Source: Halisarca cf. caerulea (taxonomy: Eukaryota > Porifera > Demospongiae > Chondrillida > Halisarcidae). Taken from it: a DNA stretch of 12,500 nucleotides. The translations under genes and the position numbers were made by a program. The stretch spans positions 1,600,001 through 1,612,500 of the forward strand of contig CAUJGJ010000376.1 in assembly GCA_963170055.1 (NCBI GenBank), read 5' to 3'. The notes beneath the pieces were generated by a model, which saw only the letters and a program-made list of their open reading frames with translations, was not told the origin of the DNA and ran no database searches. Below, piece by piece: positions 1 to 7,811 of this stretch. Each line of letters opens with the position of its first letter. Position 1 is the first letter of the stretch.

Positions 1-149
1 CTGGCAGGTATCTCAGTCCAACATGCCTTCTTTTCTAAAAGTCTTTGTAGGAATAAAACATTCACAGATTATTAAGAATCTTAATTAGTACGACATCTCC
101 ATCCTGTTGTCCAAAACTGAAGTGCCAAACAATTTGTGATGAATAGTAT

Positions 150-398
150 GCATATATATAGTGTGTATATAATACTATATGATATGTACACATGCATATA
201 TAGTGTGTGTATAATAATACTATATGATGTACACATGCATATAGTGTGTGTATAATACTATATGATGTACACATGCATATAGTGTGTGTATAATACTATG
301 ATGTACACATGCATATAGTGTGTGTATATATACTATAGATGTACACATGCATATATAATACATGTGTGTATAATACTATAATTATATGATGTACACAC
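150..398. repeat. AT-rich minisatellite, six units of 36-50 bp
   Basis: Six head-to-tail units begin at 150, 194, 237, 275, 311 and 349. Each starts GCATATA, passes through GTGTGTGTATAATACTAT and ends GATGTACACA(T/C). Unit lengths are 44, 43, 38, 36, 38 and 50 bp. The length changes come from small TA or TAA gains and losses, as expected from replication slippage. Short open frames across it are repeat artefacts. No gene is visible in 1-150. Confidence 0.9.
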
Positions 399-461
399 GC
401 TTGTATAAGAATCCTTATTACTTTCGCTACCTACGCTTGTATAAGAGTCCTTATTACTTTC
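399..461. repeat. 36-bp direct repeat next to the minisatellite
   Basis: GCTTGTATAAGAATCC at 399 recurs at 435 with one change, followed in both copies by TTATTACTTTC, giving a 36-bp period. It directly continues the minisatellite at 398, and both units begin with GC after a ...AC step, so it may be a diverged extension of the same array. Confidence 0.75.
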
Positions 462-479
462 TGAGAAGAGCACTGCCAT

Positions 480-553
480 ATAGTATAATATATATAATAT
501 AATTACATATACAAAATAATATATATATTATATATATATTATATATATATATA
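480..553. repeat. AT microsatellite
   Basis: Almost pure A/T sequence made of ATAT and TATATAAT steps. It is simple sequence with no coding content. The following stretch to 750 is richer in CpG and contains a 16-bp perfect palindrome (717-732, ACGCAAGGCCTTGCGT) and a GCGTCA...TGACGC hairpin (659-681), but no gene. Confidence 0.85.
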
Positions 554-750
554 CCCATAAACTATAGTGGATACATCAGCTAATTCAATGTTTACCTGCT
601 ATATATAGCGATTTTCCAAAAACTGACAATGATGTCAATTCACGTGCTATGTGCATTGCGTCATGCATGCGTTCGTGACGCAGCACTTAATTGGCACAAC
701 TAGCTAGCACAGCGCAACGCAAGGCCTTGCGTCACATTGTGAACCAGCCT

Positions 751-868
751 TAAGGCTACTATTCGAAAATCTAATCTCTATTCTTCCATTTCTCACCAGG
801 GGCTTGTGGTGAGAAATGGAAGAATAGAAGAATAGAATGGAAGAAATGGACTATAACACATGCTACTA
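751..868 (-). repeat. Partial third copy (C) of the SAM-gene 5' flank
   Basis: This segment matches the region just upstream of the start codon in both SAM genes (about 2957-3041 and 9262-9342). Shared words are TACTATTCGAA, CAGGGGCTTGTGGT and CTATAACAC; it ends GCTACTA like the other two. None of the coding region is present. Compared with copies A and B, 4 bp (GTCA) are replaced by about 40 bp at 811-850 that copy the adjacent sequence in reverse complement. The CACGTG box of the other copies is CACATG here. It is either a relic of a lost gene copy or a dispersed element that overlaps the gene's 5' flank. Confidence 0.75.
777..828. repeat. Perfect 22-bp inverted repeat with 8-base loop
   Basis: The arms 777-798 and 807-828 are exact reverse complements, around loop GGGGCTTG (799-806). 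The right arm is absent from the homologous copies near 3010 and 9315, so it arose after the copies separated. Confidence 0.93.
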
Positions 869-1415
869 TAGTACTGTATCTATGTAGCAGGGTTTCTTTC
901 AGGATAATGACCAATATAACAAATGTTAAGTTATAGAAATGTAAGGGGGCAGATGTGTACATATATGTACACGGCATCCTAGATGTCTGTAAGACACATG
1001 CAGCGCAGTATAAGGAGGTGCAGATATGTATGTATGTGGTATAGTAGGGGTATATATGTAACTAGTGGGCGGGTGTGGGGGTATGCTCCCCCAGGAAAAT
1101 TAATTTTGAGTTTTTAGGTTATATCCATATAGCCATTTTAGATTATGACACTCAAGTAGGGCCTTCTCTATAGTAATTTGCACTACAGTTGGAATGGTTA
1201 AGACATAGACACTCGGGCTGTATGGCATATAAAATGCACTCGCTCTCAGGTACGAAGTGCCAAGGGCAAGTGCCATTTGTTCATAACATTCTCTGAAGAA
1301 AATGGCTACCACCACGTGGCACCTGTGAAGATGTGGAGAAGAATTGTGAGGAAAACATGTTGCCACAACCTATGAATAGGAAGTGTGAAACCCACTTCTG
1401 GGACACGCATGCACA

Positions 1416-1423
<8 letters not shown>
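869..1423. other. Intergenic, no supported gene
   Basis: Nothing convincing is visible. A short hairpin with arms TGGGGG/CCCCCA lies at 1076-1093. A minus-strand open frame of 88 codons covers 1100-1366; its translation resembles no family I recognise, it has no duplicate in copy B, and open frames of this size are expected by chance, so I do not call it a gene. Confidence 0.6.
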
Positions 1424-1494
<71 letters not shown>

Positions 1495-1510
1495 ACGCAC
1501 ACACACACAT
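1424..1510. repeat. (CA)n microsatellite at the edge of duplicated unit A
   Basis: About 69 bp of uninterrupted CA (to 1492), then GTACG and a further CA run to 1509. Homology between the two duplicated units starts just to the right, so the tract marks the downstream breakpoint of unit A. All open frames across it are Thr-His or Cys-Val repeat artefacts. Confidence 0.95.
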
Positions 1511-1812
1511 GTACACATTCATGCACCATCAAGTGCATATGCACCAACACACTGGAACTTGGTAAGCAAAGGTTGTGCACAATATATTATTATTGCTTTA
1601 ACCACAGGAGATCACAAGAAAAAAATGCAAACTACTATTTTATGTCAATATTTTTCGCAAAGTACATTTCCCACTAACTTAGCGGCAATATATCTAGAAA
1701 TTTAAACCACAAACAAAGCAGCAGATGTTCTTGTTACAACATAAACTAACACGACCTTAACGATAAGGGTATTCAAAATGATTAAAAAAAACTTTAAAAA
1801 TTAAAAGATCAA

Positions 1813-2946
1813 TTACGAACTTTTGTTAACAAATCGTTTCTTTAAAAGTTCTTCAGCTGAGTAACACCCGTTGATGAGCTTTGACAATCGCAATCGATGT
1901 AGACTGCTATCGACACCTAGTTCCTTTAGTTCGACATCTCCGAGACTAACCAACAACTCACCATCAACTTGTTCCTCAAAGAAACGTTCTTTGTACTTTG
2001 AAAGATTCATAGCATCCAAAATCTTGGAAATCACATTTTCATCAAGAGACTGGAGAAGTAAGATATTTCGCCTCTTCGATTCAGTGGATGGCACAACAAA
2101 ATGGCTACTGGAGGAAGGCTCTCGCGGTTTGGCTCTGAGTAACGAGCCAGAAAGATTGAGAATGTTGTTGGAACCATAGGAACCATCTTCTTCAGCATCT
2201 GCAGGAATCCCTTGGTCCTCTTGCTGTGTAGATAAACTAACTGGAGACTTTATTTGAACATTTGTCAATGTCTGGATGCTTGCATAAGCACTTTGGAGAC
2301 TAGGTGAAAGACTGGCTGTTGAAGCATCCAGGGGGCTGTGATCATGAATAGTGGAATCATTGTCCATCGAGGGACGCTTTAACCGTGTACATGTTGGTGG
2401 AGTCTTTCTGAGAGTAGACTCTTGGTTTGTCCATTCATGGATTCTCTTTCGATGGACGCCGAAACGTTTTGCTGTAGCTACTCGCGTGTGTCCACTGCGG
2501 TAGTAGTCAATAGCGCTCAGTTTGAACTCGATGTCGTACGATTTACGTAGTCTCTTCATATGCATGTGGTTGTAATCATAGTTGGTTCCCATTACTGAAA
2601 CCGTAGGCGGTTCGTCCTGGGTTCTGTCCAGCCCAGTAGAAACGCCATCCGTTGTGCCATTTGACTGAGGAGACTGTTGCACTAACTGAAAAGACACAAT
2701 AGAAGGATCGTATACCGCCGAATTAACGGTAACGGGAACAGTTCCCGAAGAATGTTCGCTAGAGCCAGACTCGTTGCCGCCATCTCCGACGCAGAGTTGC
2801 TGTGCATGTGTGCCTAAAGGTGTAGAGTCCAGAGCGTTAGAAGAAGGCTCACTGTTCCGTTCCGAATGAAGGCAACTCGGCTGCTGGGAACAAGGGGGCG
2901 ATTTGATTTCTTCGCAATTCTCAAAACGCTTTACTCCTCGCTTCAT
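1813..2946 (-). CDS. Brinker/pogo-type HTH plus SAM domain protein, paralog A
   Basis: Intronless gene of 377 residues, probably a nuclear DNA-binding regulator. Residues 1-125 are low-complexity and rich in Ser, Gly and Gln. Residues ~131-182 form a basic helix-turn-helix resembling the Brinker DNA-binding family (BrkDBD, related to pogo/CENP-B HTHs): RKSY..EFKL.AIDYYRSG, then ATAKRFGVHRKRI.EW. A Ser-rich linker follows, and residues ~301-362 are a SAM domain (ISKILDAMNLSKYKERFFEE, DGELLVSLGDVELKELGV, HRLRLSKLI). SAM domains usually mediate homo- or hetero-oligomers. I chose the ATG at 2946 although the frame stays open upstream to a TAA near 3050, because in paralog B that upstream stretch is frameshifted and the B frame has an in-frame TAA shortly before its ATG. 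No AATAAA was found downstream. The exact biological role is unknown. Confidence 0.85.
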   Translation of the reverse strand: MKRGVKRFENCEEIKSPPCSQQPSCLHSERNSEPSSNALDSTPLGTHAQQLCVGDGGNESGSSEHSSGTVPVTVNSAVYDPSIVSFQLVQQSPQSNGTTDGVSTGLDRTQDEPPTVSVMGTNYDYNHMHMKRLRKSYDIEFKLSAIDYYRSGHTRVATAKRFGVHRKRIHEWTNQESTLRKTPPTCTRLKRPSMDNDSTIHDHSPLDASTASLSPSLQSAYASIQTLTNVQIKSPVSLSTQQEDQGIPADAEEDGSYGSNNILNLSGSLLRAKPREPSSSSHFVVPSTESKRRNILLLQSLDENVISKILDAMNLSKYKERFFEEQVDGELLVSLGDVELKELGVDSSLHRLRLSKLINGCYSAEELLKKRFVNKSS

Positions 2947-3041
2947 CTCCTCTTCGACTAAGGTTACTATTCGAAAATCTGAATCTCTCTTCTTCCATTT
3001 CTCGCCAGGGGCTTGTGGTGTCACTATAACACGTGCTACTA
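2947..3041 (-). promoter_or_regulatory. Duplicated 5' flank of paralog A with CACGTG box
   Basis: About 95 bp upstream of the start codon are shared with paralog B and with partial copy C. The shared segment includes TACTATTCGAA, CAGGGGCTTGTGG and a CACGTG E-box at 3030-3035. It is probably 5' UTR and/or proximal promoter. Differences between A and B here change nearly every affected codon of the one open frame, so I treat it as non-coding. Confidence 0.5.
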
Positions 3042-3412
3042 CAATATATAATTACCGAGCGGTTTAGCGAGGTTAATTGTTTCCGTCGTATAGGGGAGTC
3101 TGATCGAGAAGCCCACGCACTTAATCGTATATTTTGGCCAATATGTCGTTTCTTTGTGCGCAAGTTGCAAGTCGGTGATAAAGTAAAGTGGCAGTGAAGT
3201 GGCAATAACAGAAGCGGGCAAACGTGTTCTATGTGATAAGGTAAACTTTATGTGCATTTCCCCACTGAGTATTAGACAAAACGCGCTCAAAGTCGCTTAC
3301 GTTTGGGTCCGTGACAGTCCCATCTTGACCGATACGAAAAAATTAACAATCTTCATTATTATTGCACAATAATGTCTAAAACTTCTATACAGCGATTTTC
3401 AAGTTTCTTCCG
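3042..3412. other. Intergenic, no supported gene
   Basis: This is unique-looking sequence upstream of paralog A. No long open frame, repeat structure or RNA gene is visible. It may contain distal promoter or unrecognised 5' exons of paralog A, since AAAC|GTAAGC on the minus strand near 3300 could be a splice donor, but no coding exon can be supported. Confidence 0.5.
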
Positions 3413-3560
3413 CTAAACAGTAGGATTCACAATTTTGTTGTTCGGGTGATCGAATTGAGTAGCCATTGTGTCAGCCATTGTGTCGGACATCTTTAGGGGC
3501 ATCTTTTTTGCAACTGCGCATGCGCAAGGACACGTGTAGATTATATGGCGCTATCTCCAA
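3413..3560. promoter_or_regulatory. Promoter-like patch with NRF-1-type palindrome and E-box
   Basis: TGCGCATGCGCA at 3515-3526 is a perfect palindrome matching the NRF-1 consensus YGCGCAYGCGCR, and CACGTG lies 4 bp further on at 3531-3536. Short open frames point away on both sides. On the minus strand, an ATG at 3490 starts 25 codons with a twice-repeated ACAATGGCT and stops at 3413. On the plus strand, an ATG at 3546 starts 19 codons rich in Leu, Ser and Arg. This arrangement resembles a bidirectional CpG promoter with first exons, but no downstream exon could be identified. Confidence 0.35.
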
Positions 3561-4055
3561 GACTGCTCTGTTTGCTTTCTTCGTTGTTTCGGCGAAGTCT
3601 ATAGGACGTCTTCTTTCTCTGACAACTTTGTTCGAGTACAAGCTATACAAATGACAAAATAAAGGAATTACGAACTGCTGGCAACTTTTACCAATAAACT
3701 GGCGGCCCGTTTTGCTTGGAGTCGAACATGTCAGTTTTATCTGTTTTCGAAACAAGTGATTTAGCGAAAAGAAGTAAGAAAATTGAAATGTGAAGTGTCA
3801 TAAAAAGGTATTGATTGACAAATTACAGTTCAATATCGTTCGTGTGTTGCGCACTTTTGTTATTGTTTTCCACTGTACTTGGAACACTTGATTTGACTAA
3901 CTACGGTTCATGTGCACCACTTTGCACCATCATGTGATAAAATTATACATATTTGATTGACATAATCTGCAATGTGTGATTATATCTGATATGATAGAGA
4001 CTAATTGCATGCTACGTTGACTTATGATATAATATAACTTTCAAACAAATTCTAT
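3561..4055. other. Intergenic, nothing recognised
   Basis: AT-rich sequence with no long open frame or repeat. A minus-strand open frame to 3755 resembles no known protein. Confidence 0.5.
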
Positions 4056-4207
4056 AACGTAACAGATCAATTGTACAAAATCAATGCACAAAATGTTTTG
4101 GCCATGTAGGCCTTCATCAGCTGCATAAAATGTTTTATACAGCTGATGAAGGCCTACGTGGCCGAAACGTTGTGTGCATTGATTTTGTACAAATAATCTG
4201 TTACGTT
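4056..4207. repeat. 152-bp near-perfect palindrome with hammerhead-like core word
   Basis: Arms of 75 bp (4056-4130 and 4133-4207) are reverse complements with about 7 mismatches around a 2-base centre. On the plus strand the right arm reads CAGCTGATGAAGGCC, then TACGT, then GGCCGAAAC (4140-4168). This recalls the hammerhead ribozyme core CUGAUGA-stem II-GAAA that is found in Penelope-like retroelements. However, an extra A sits between CUGAUGA and the GGCC/GGCC stem, and no matching cleavage strand is obvious. Three of the arm differences are CpG in the right arm versus TpG in the left, so plus-strand RNA would keep G-U pairs there. It may be a solo palindromic end of a retroelement or a fold-back element. 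Confidence 0.85.
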
Positions 4208-4481
4208 CCTGATCGAATGTAAACTGACACTTCACATTTCATTTAACATCCTGATATATACATGCAGCTCATTTTCGCTGGTATTGTTGGTTTGCCGTTT
4301 TCTAAAATTATACAGCAAAGAAAACATGTAATTGAGCACATAATGTGTTCACCTTGACTATTGCTTGTCGAAGTCTAAGTCTGAGAGATGTATGTAGTAC
4401 ATGTATGGAACATGCACCGCTATGCCAAATATTATTATAATGTGACATCAGTGGACTTTCAAACTGATATAGCAAATGATT
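4208..4481. other. Spacer between palindrome and MITE
   Basis: AT-rich, with no gene, repeat or RNA structure that I can support. Confidence 0.5.
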
Positions 4482-4985
4482 ATATACCGTATATGCTCTA
4501 ATTTTTCTTCATTCCAAATATTCGTCATGGGCTCCAAAAGGGATGAAAAGCATTCTAATTGATGACGAAATAACATGTGTTTTAATCCTACGTATGTCAG
4601 AGACCCTAATTATTCGTCACGCAGGCTGGCCGCCTTCATTCTGCCATTTGTTGTGCCATTGATATACCGTACTGGAGAAACCGCTGTTCCTTCGTTTATA
4701 TTTGTCATTTTTATTTCGTTTGAGTAATCGTTGAATCATGGAAGAAGATTTTCATTTTTCATTCGAAATTCCTTGTATATGTGCATGGTATCCTCGAACG
4801 GGCGCAACAGTTCTCAAGCTAGAAACGTCTATCTTTTGATGGTTCTAATTCGCCGTCATTGATTCTAAATATTTGTCCCCCCATTCCAATTATTCGCCAC
4901 CTTTCAGAAACCTTGCAATTCCATTCCAAATGACGTTTTTTCGTGACAATTGCTCTGATGAAAAATTAGAACATAAACGGTATAT
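4482..4985. mobile_element. MITE-like element, 504 bp with 30-bp terminal inverted repeats
   Basis: The ends 4482-4511 and 4956-4985 are inverted repeats matching at 27 of 30 positions. They start ATATACCGT and continue to CTAATTTTTC. A TA dinucleotide target duplication is compatible with the edges. There is no transposase frame, so it is non-autonomous. Inside, the word TTCCAAATATTCGTCA recurs in variants at about 4511, 4604, 4862 and 4883, with a partial copy at 4922 and an inverted-looking copy at 4561. Such subterminal repeats are often transposase-binding sites in cut-and-paste elements. The superfamily is not identified. Confidence 0.8.
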
Positions 4986-6150
4986 GCACATTTATGTATA
5001 TTTGTTAGATTCTGATTTTAATTGGATTATACCATGATGTAAAATGTGTCTGAAGACAGCCTCTGCAGAAACCATGGATTTCATCGCAATCAAACAAATC
5101 TAATGTAACCCAAAATTTGAACCTATTTTATACACAGCAGCCTGTGTCGCAACTGTACTCCAAGCACCTGAATATGTCAAATCCACAAATTTAAATGCAC
5201 TTACGTACAAATCATCTAAAACACAATGTCATGCAGATTGGCCACACATCACAGAAACAAATTTCATGTACGTATGAGCAGCAAGTTATAAATGACATTG
5301 TGTGATGTATGTTCAATCAATATGAAGTTCATGGATTCAAAAGAAATTTTAAAGACTTAATTCTTGAAAAAAAAACAGACTGTTTGTTCAAATAGAACCA
5401 AATAATAAACCAAAAATGTTTGCAACTTCGTTTCTATCACTCATGCAGTTGTGTGGTGGTACATGAATTACAATATTATTGATTCAGAATTAATCAAGGT
5501 CTACGAATGCATATGTTCAGGTAAATTGACAATAGCATTATGTTGAGGAAGCATAATTATAATACTAACTTCTAGCACCATGGACTGCAACTTGGTTGTT
5601 TGTGCAGATTATGTGCAGTGGTACATGTCACATGCATTGCTCAGTGCTAGTGTCAATTTGAATGTTCAAGCAGGCCAAATTGAACCAAGCATTGCAATTC
5701 AATTGAATCATATACAATGAAAAGTGACCATTTATTTTGGCAATGCAAATTTAACACAGTGTCACCAGAAGAAATAAAAACTCAACAGATTTGTGTCAAT
5801 CACTGATGCATGACTCAATCAAATTGAATGTCAAATGTCACAAATTGTAAATGTTACACTGTCGTACAGCCTTGCTTCACGAGTACTGATACTGTAGTCT
5901 ACACACTGTGTCTTACAAGCATGTGTCAAGTGAGTAAACAACAAAACTGCTAACTTTGCATCTGCATGGCCATTGTAATATACCATTGCAATGGCAATCT
6001 AGCCTTATAACTCAAAGCATGAGCACACACATCAGTTTTGAATTCATAAGCAGCAGTCAAAAAGGAATTGAACACAATTCAATTTCTATTTCAAAATTCA
6101 ATTTTTGTTTTAGCAATCGCGAGGTTCTGAACTTGGTTCACAACTAGTAT
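4986..6150. other. Intergenic AT-rich stretch, no supported gene
   Basis: More than 1.1 kb without a convincing open frame or strong repeat. The longest plus-strand frame (5956-6147) is composed of AT-rich codons and resembles nothing known. Short words related to TCAAATTGAATGTC recur in both orientations between about 5655 and 5840. A weak inverted pair CACAATGTCAT/ATGACATTGTG sits at 5221-5304. No RNA gene was found. Confidence 0.5.
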
Positions 6151-6151
6151 A

Positions 6152-6173
6152 ATATAATAATAATAATAATAAT
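6152..6173. repeat. (TAA)n microsatellite
   Basis: About seven TAA steps just left of the satellite array. Confidence 0.85.
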
Positions 6174-6179
6174 ATACAC

Positions 6180-7560
6180 AAGATTACACACACAGTGCTT
6201 CGGAAACCTCATGCATGGACACTATAAACGTGTGTGGCACCATAAATACTACAAGCCACCTATGGTGGCACTAGTGTCAAATATTCGACCATAGACACTC
6301 CATACGGGAGTGTCAAATATTCGACTTAGCACCATTCCTGGCACCACCGTACGTATCCAGTGCTACACAAACACACACAGCACTTTGGAAACTTCATGTG
6401 TGTCCACTGTGAATGTGTGTGGTGCTAGTGATAAATATTCGACCATGAATGCTATACTATTCCTGGCACCACCGTACATATCCAGTGCTACACAAACACA
6501 CACAGCACTTCGGAAACTTCATGTGTGTCCACTGTGAATGTGTGTGGTGCTAGTGACAAATATTAGTCTTAGCACTGCCACACCCAAGACTGAACAAATA
6601 CACCCACAGCACTTCATAAACCGCACGTGTGTCCACCATTAATGCGTGTGTGCTAGTGCCAAACATTGATCTTAGAACCATCATATATCAAATACACTCA
6701 CAGCACTCTTGAAACTACAATGGCATGTATGCCCATATACTTTGGAAACTTCATGTGCGTCCACTGTGAATTTGTGTGTGCATGGTGCTAGCGTCAAAAA
6801 CTGATCGTAACACCACATATTAAGTTCTATGCATACACACAGCACTTCAGAAACCTCATGTGTGTCCACTGTATGTGTGTGATCCTAGTGCCAAATAATT
6901 ATGGTCTTAGCACCACCGTACCCAATGTTTCATAAACACACTTACAGCACTTCAGAAACTTCGTGTGTGTCCGCTGTGAACGTGTGTGGTGCTAGTGTCA
7001 CATACTGGTCTTATAGCACAGCCATACCTACAGAAATACACTCACAGCACTTCAGAAAGTTTGTGTGTGGTGCTCGTGCCAAATATTGGTCTTAGCACTA
7101 CTCTGTCCAATGATACAGCCTTAAAGCACTTCGGAAACTTCATGTGTGTCAACTGTGAATGAGTGTGGTGGTGATCAAATATTGGTCTTAGCACCACCAT
7201 ATCCAATGCGCTACACAAATACCTATATTTGATCACCACCACACTCATTCACAGTTGACACACATGAAGTTTCCAAAGTGCTATGGGTGATTTTGTGTCC
7301 ACTGTGCATGGGAATGTGTGTGGCTTGTGCTAGGCCAAAGTTTTGGTCTGCACCACCATAGTATTATTCAAACACCCATGCACAACACTCAGATCGAAGC
7401 TTCAATCATGTGCGGTGTTAGTGCCAAATTTTAGCGTTAGCACCATCATACCCAATACTACACAAACACAGCCACAGCACTTCAGAAAGTTCAAGGTTGT
7501 CCATTGTGAATGTGTGTGGTGCTAGTGCCAAATATTGGTCTTTGTCACACAATTAATATT
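6180..7560. repeat. Degenerate satellite array, ~100-bp units
   Basis: About twelve diverged units share CACAGCACTTC.GAAACTTC, ATGTGTGTCCACTGTGAATG, TGTGTGGTGCTAGTGCCAAA, TATTGGTCTTAGCACCACC and CCAATGCTACACAAACAC. The AGCACTT anchor falls near 6194, 6379, 6504, 6608, 6702, 6737 (partial), 6841, 6946, 7046, 7125, 7384 and 7476. Typical spacing is 94-105 bp, with longer and shorter variants. In most units GGTGCTA and TAGCACC are inverted partners, so each unit can form a small hairpin. One half-unit is inverted at 7225-7282. Open frames across the array are not conserved between units. Confidence 0.9.
7125..7282. repeat. 58-bp inverted repeat inside the satellite array
   Basis: Arms 7125-7182 and 7225-7282 are reverse complements with a single C/T difference in 58 bp, separated by a 42-bp spacer that holds the rest of the unit. 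Neighbouring direct units differ from one another far more, so this inverted copy is much younger than the array. Confidence 0.93.
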
Positions 7561-7731
7561 ACCCAAAGCACTTTGGATAATTTAAAAAAAATGTAGTTGT
7601 CAGGGTAATTGGATGCTTTAGCGTAGATCTGTAGCGGTAATGGTAGTTAGACTAAGACTAGTTCTGAGAAAATTTCAATGTTTAGCGTAGTTGATTACAC
7701 TAGTACCACCCCTATAATGGCCATAACACTT
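7561..7731. other. Short unique spacer left of duplicated unit B
   Basis: No gene is visible. TTTAGCGTAG occurs twice, near 7618 and 7681. Confidence 0.5.
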
Positions 7732-7750
7732 GACACACACACACATGCAC

Positions 7751-7807
<57 letters not shown>
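7732..7807. repeat. Interrupted (CA)n microsatellite at the edge of unit B
   Basis: CA steps broken by one ATG and one AAAC interruption. It occupies the same place relative to the gene as the tract at 1424-1510 and again marks where homology between the two units ends. Confidence 0.93.

Positions 7808-7811
<4 letters not shown>

Larger units (their letters stand above)
1502..3041. repeat. Segmental duplication unit A
   Basis: A ~1.54-kb segment is repeated in the same orientation at 7800-9342. Homology covers ~300 bp of 3' flank, the whole intronless SAM gene and ~95 bp of 5' flank, and stops at GCTACTA on the right in both units. The left edge lies in or beside (CA)n in both. Sequences outside are unrelated. 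Confidence 0.93.

Noticed and set aside
150..398. Possible CRISPR-like array
   Set aside because: Units are contiguous and slip in length with no unique spacers; this is an AT minisatellite in animal DNA.
1100..1366. 88-codon minus-strand open frame
   Set aside because: No recognisable domain, no paralog, and its start runs into repeat-edge sequence; length is within chance expectation.
1281..1705. Open frames of Cys-Val or Thr-His repeats across (CA)n
   Set aside because: They are translations of a dinucleotide microsatellite; the same applies to 7675-7983 and 11490-11970.
1871..2179. Plus-strand open frame antisense to paralog A (and its twin at 8173-8553)
   Set aside because: It is the shadow of the SAM-coding strand; it has no family resemblance and the B copy differs in length only because of indels in the sense gene.
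2947..3050. N-terminal extension of paralog A (open frame upstream of 2946 through PQAPGEKW)
   Set aside because: The 5' flank of paralog B is 7 bp shorter between CGAATAG and the ATG and so is out of frame; copy C stops early; and the A/B base changes there alter nearly every affected codon. The conservation is of DNA, not of a reading frame.
3466..3755. Open frames on both strands around the NRF-1 palindrome
   Set aside because: No recognisable protein and no credible splice partners; kept only as a promoter-like feature.
4041..4235. 64-codon open frame across the palindrome
   Set aside because: It is produced by the inverted repeat and has no independent support.
6310..7525. Several short open frames in the satellite array
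   Set aside because: They follow the repeat and are interrupted at different places in each unit.
6180..7560. tRNA or snRNA cluster in the ~100-bp repeats
   Set aside because: No cloverleaf, A/B box or Sm-site pattern recurs; only one short hairpin per unit is shared.
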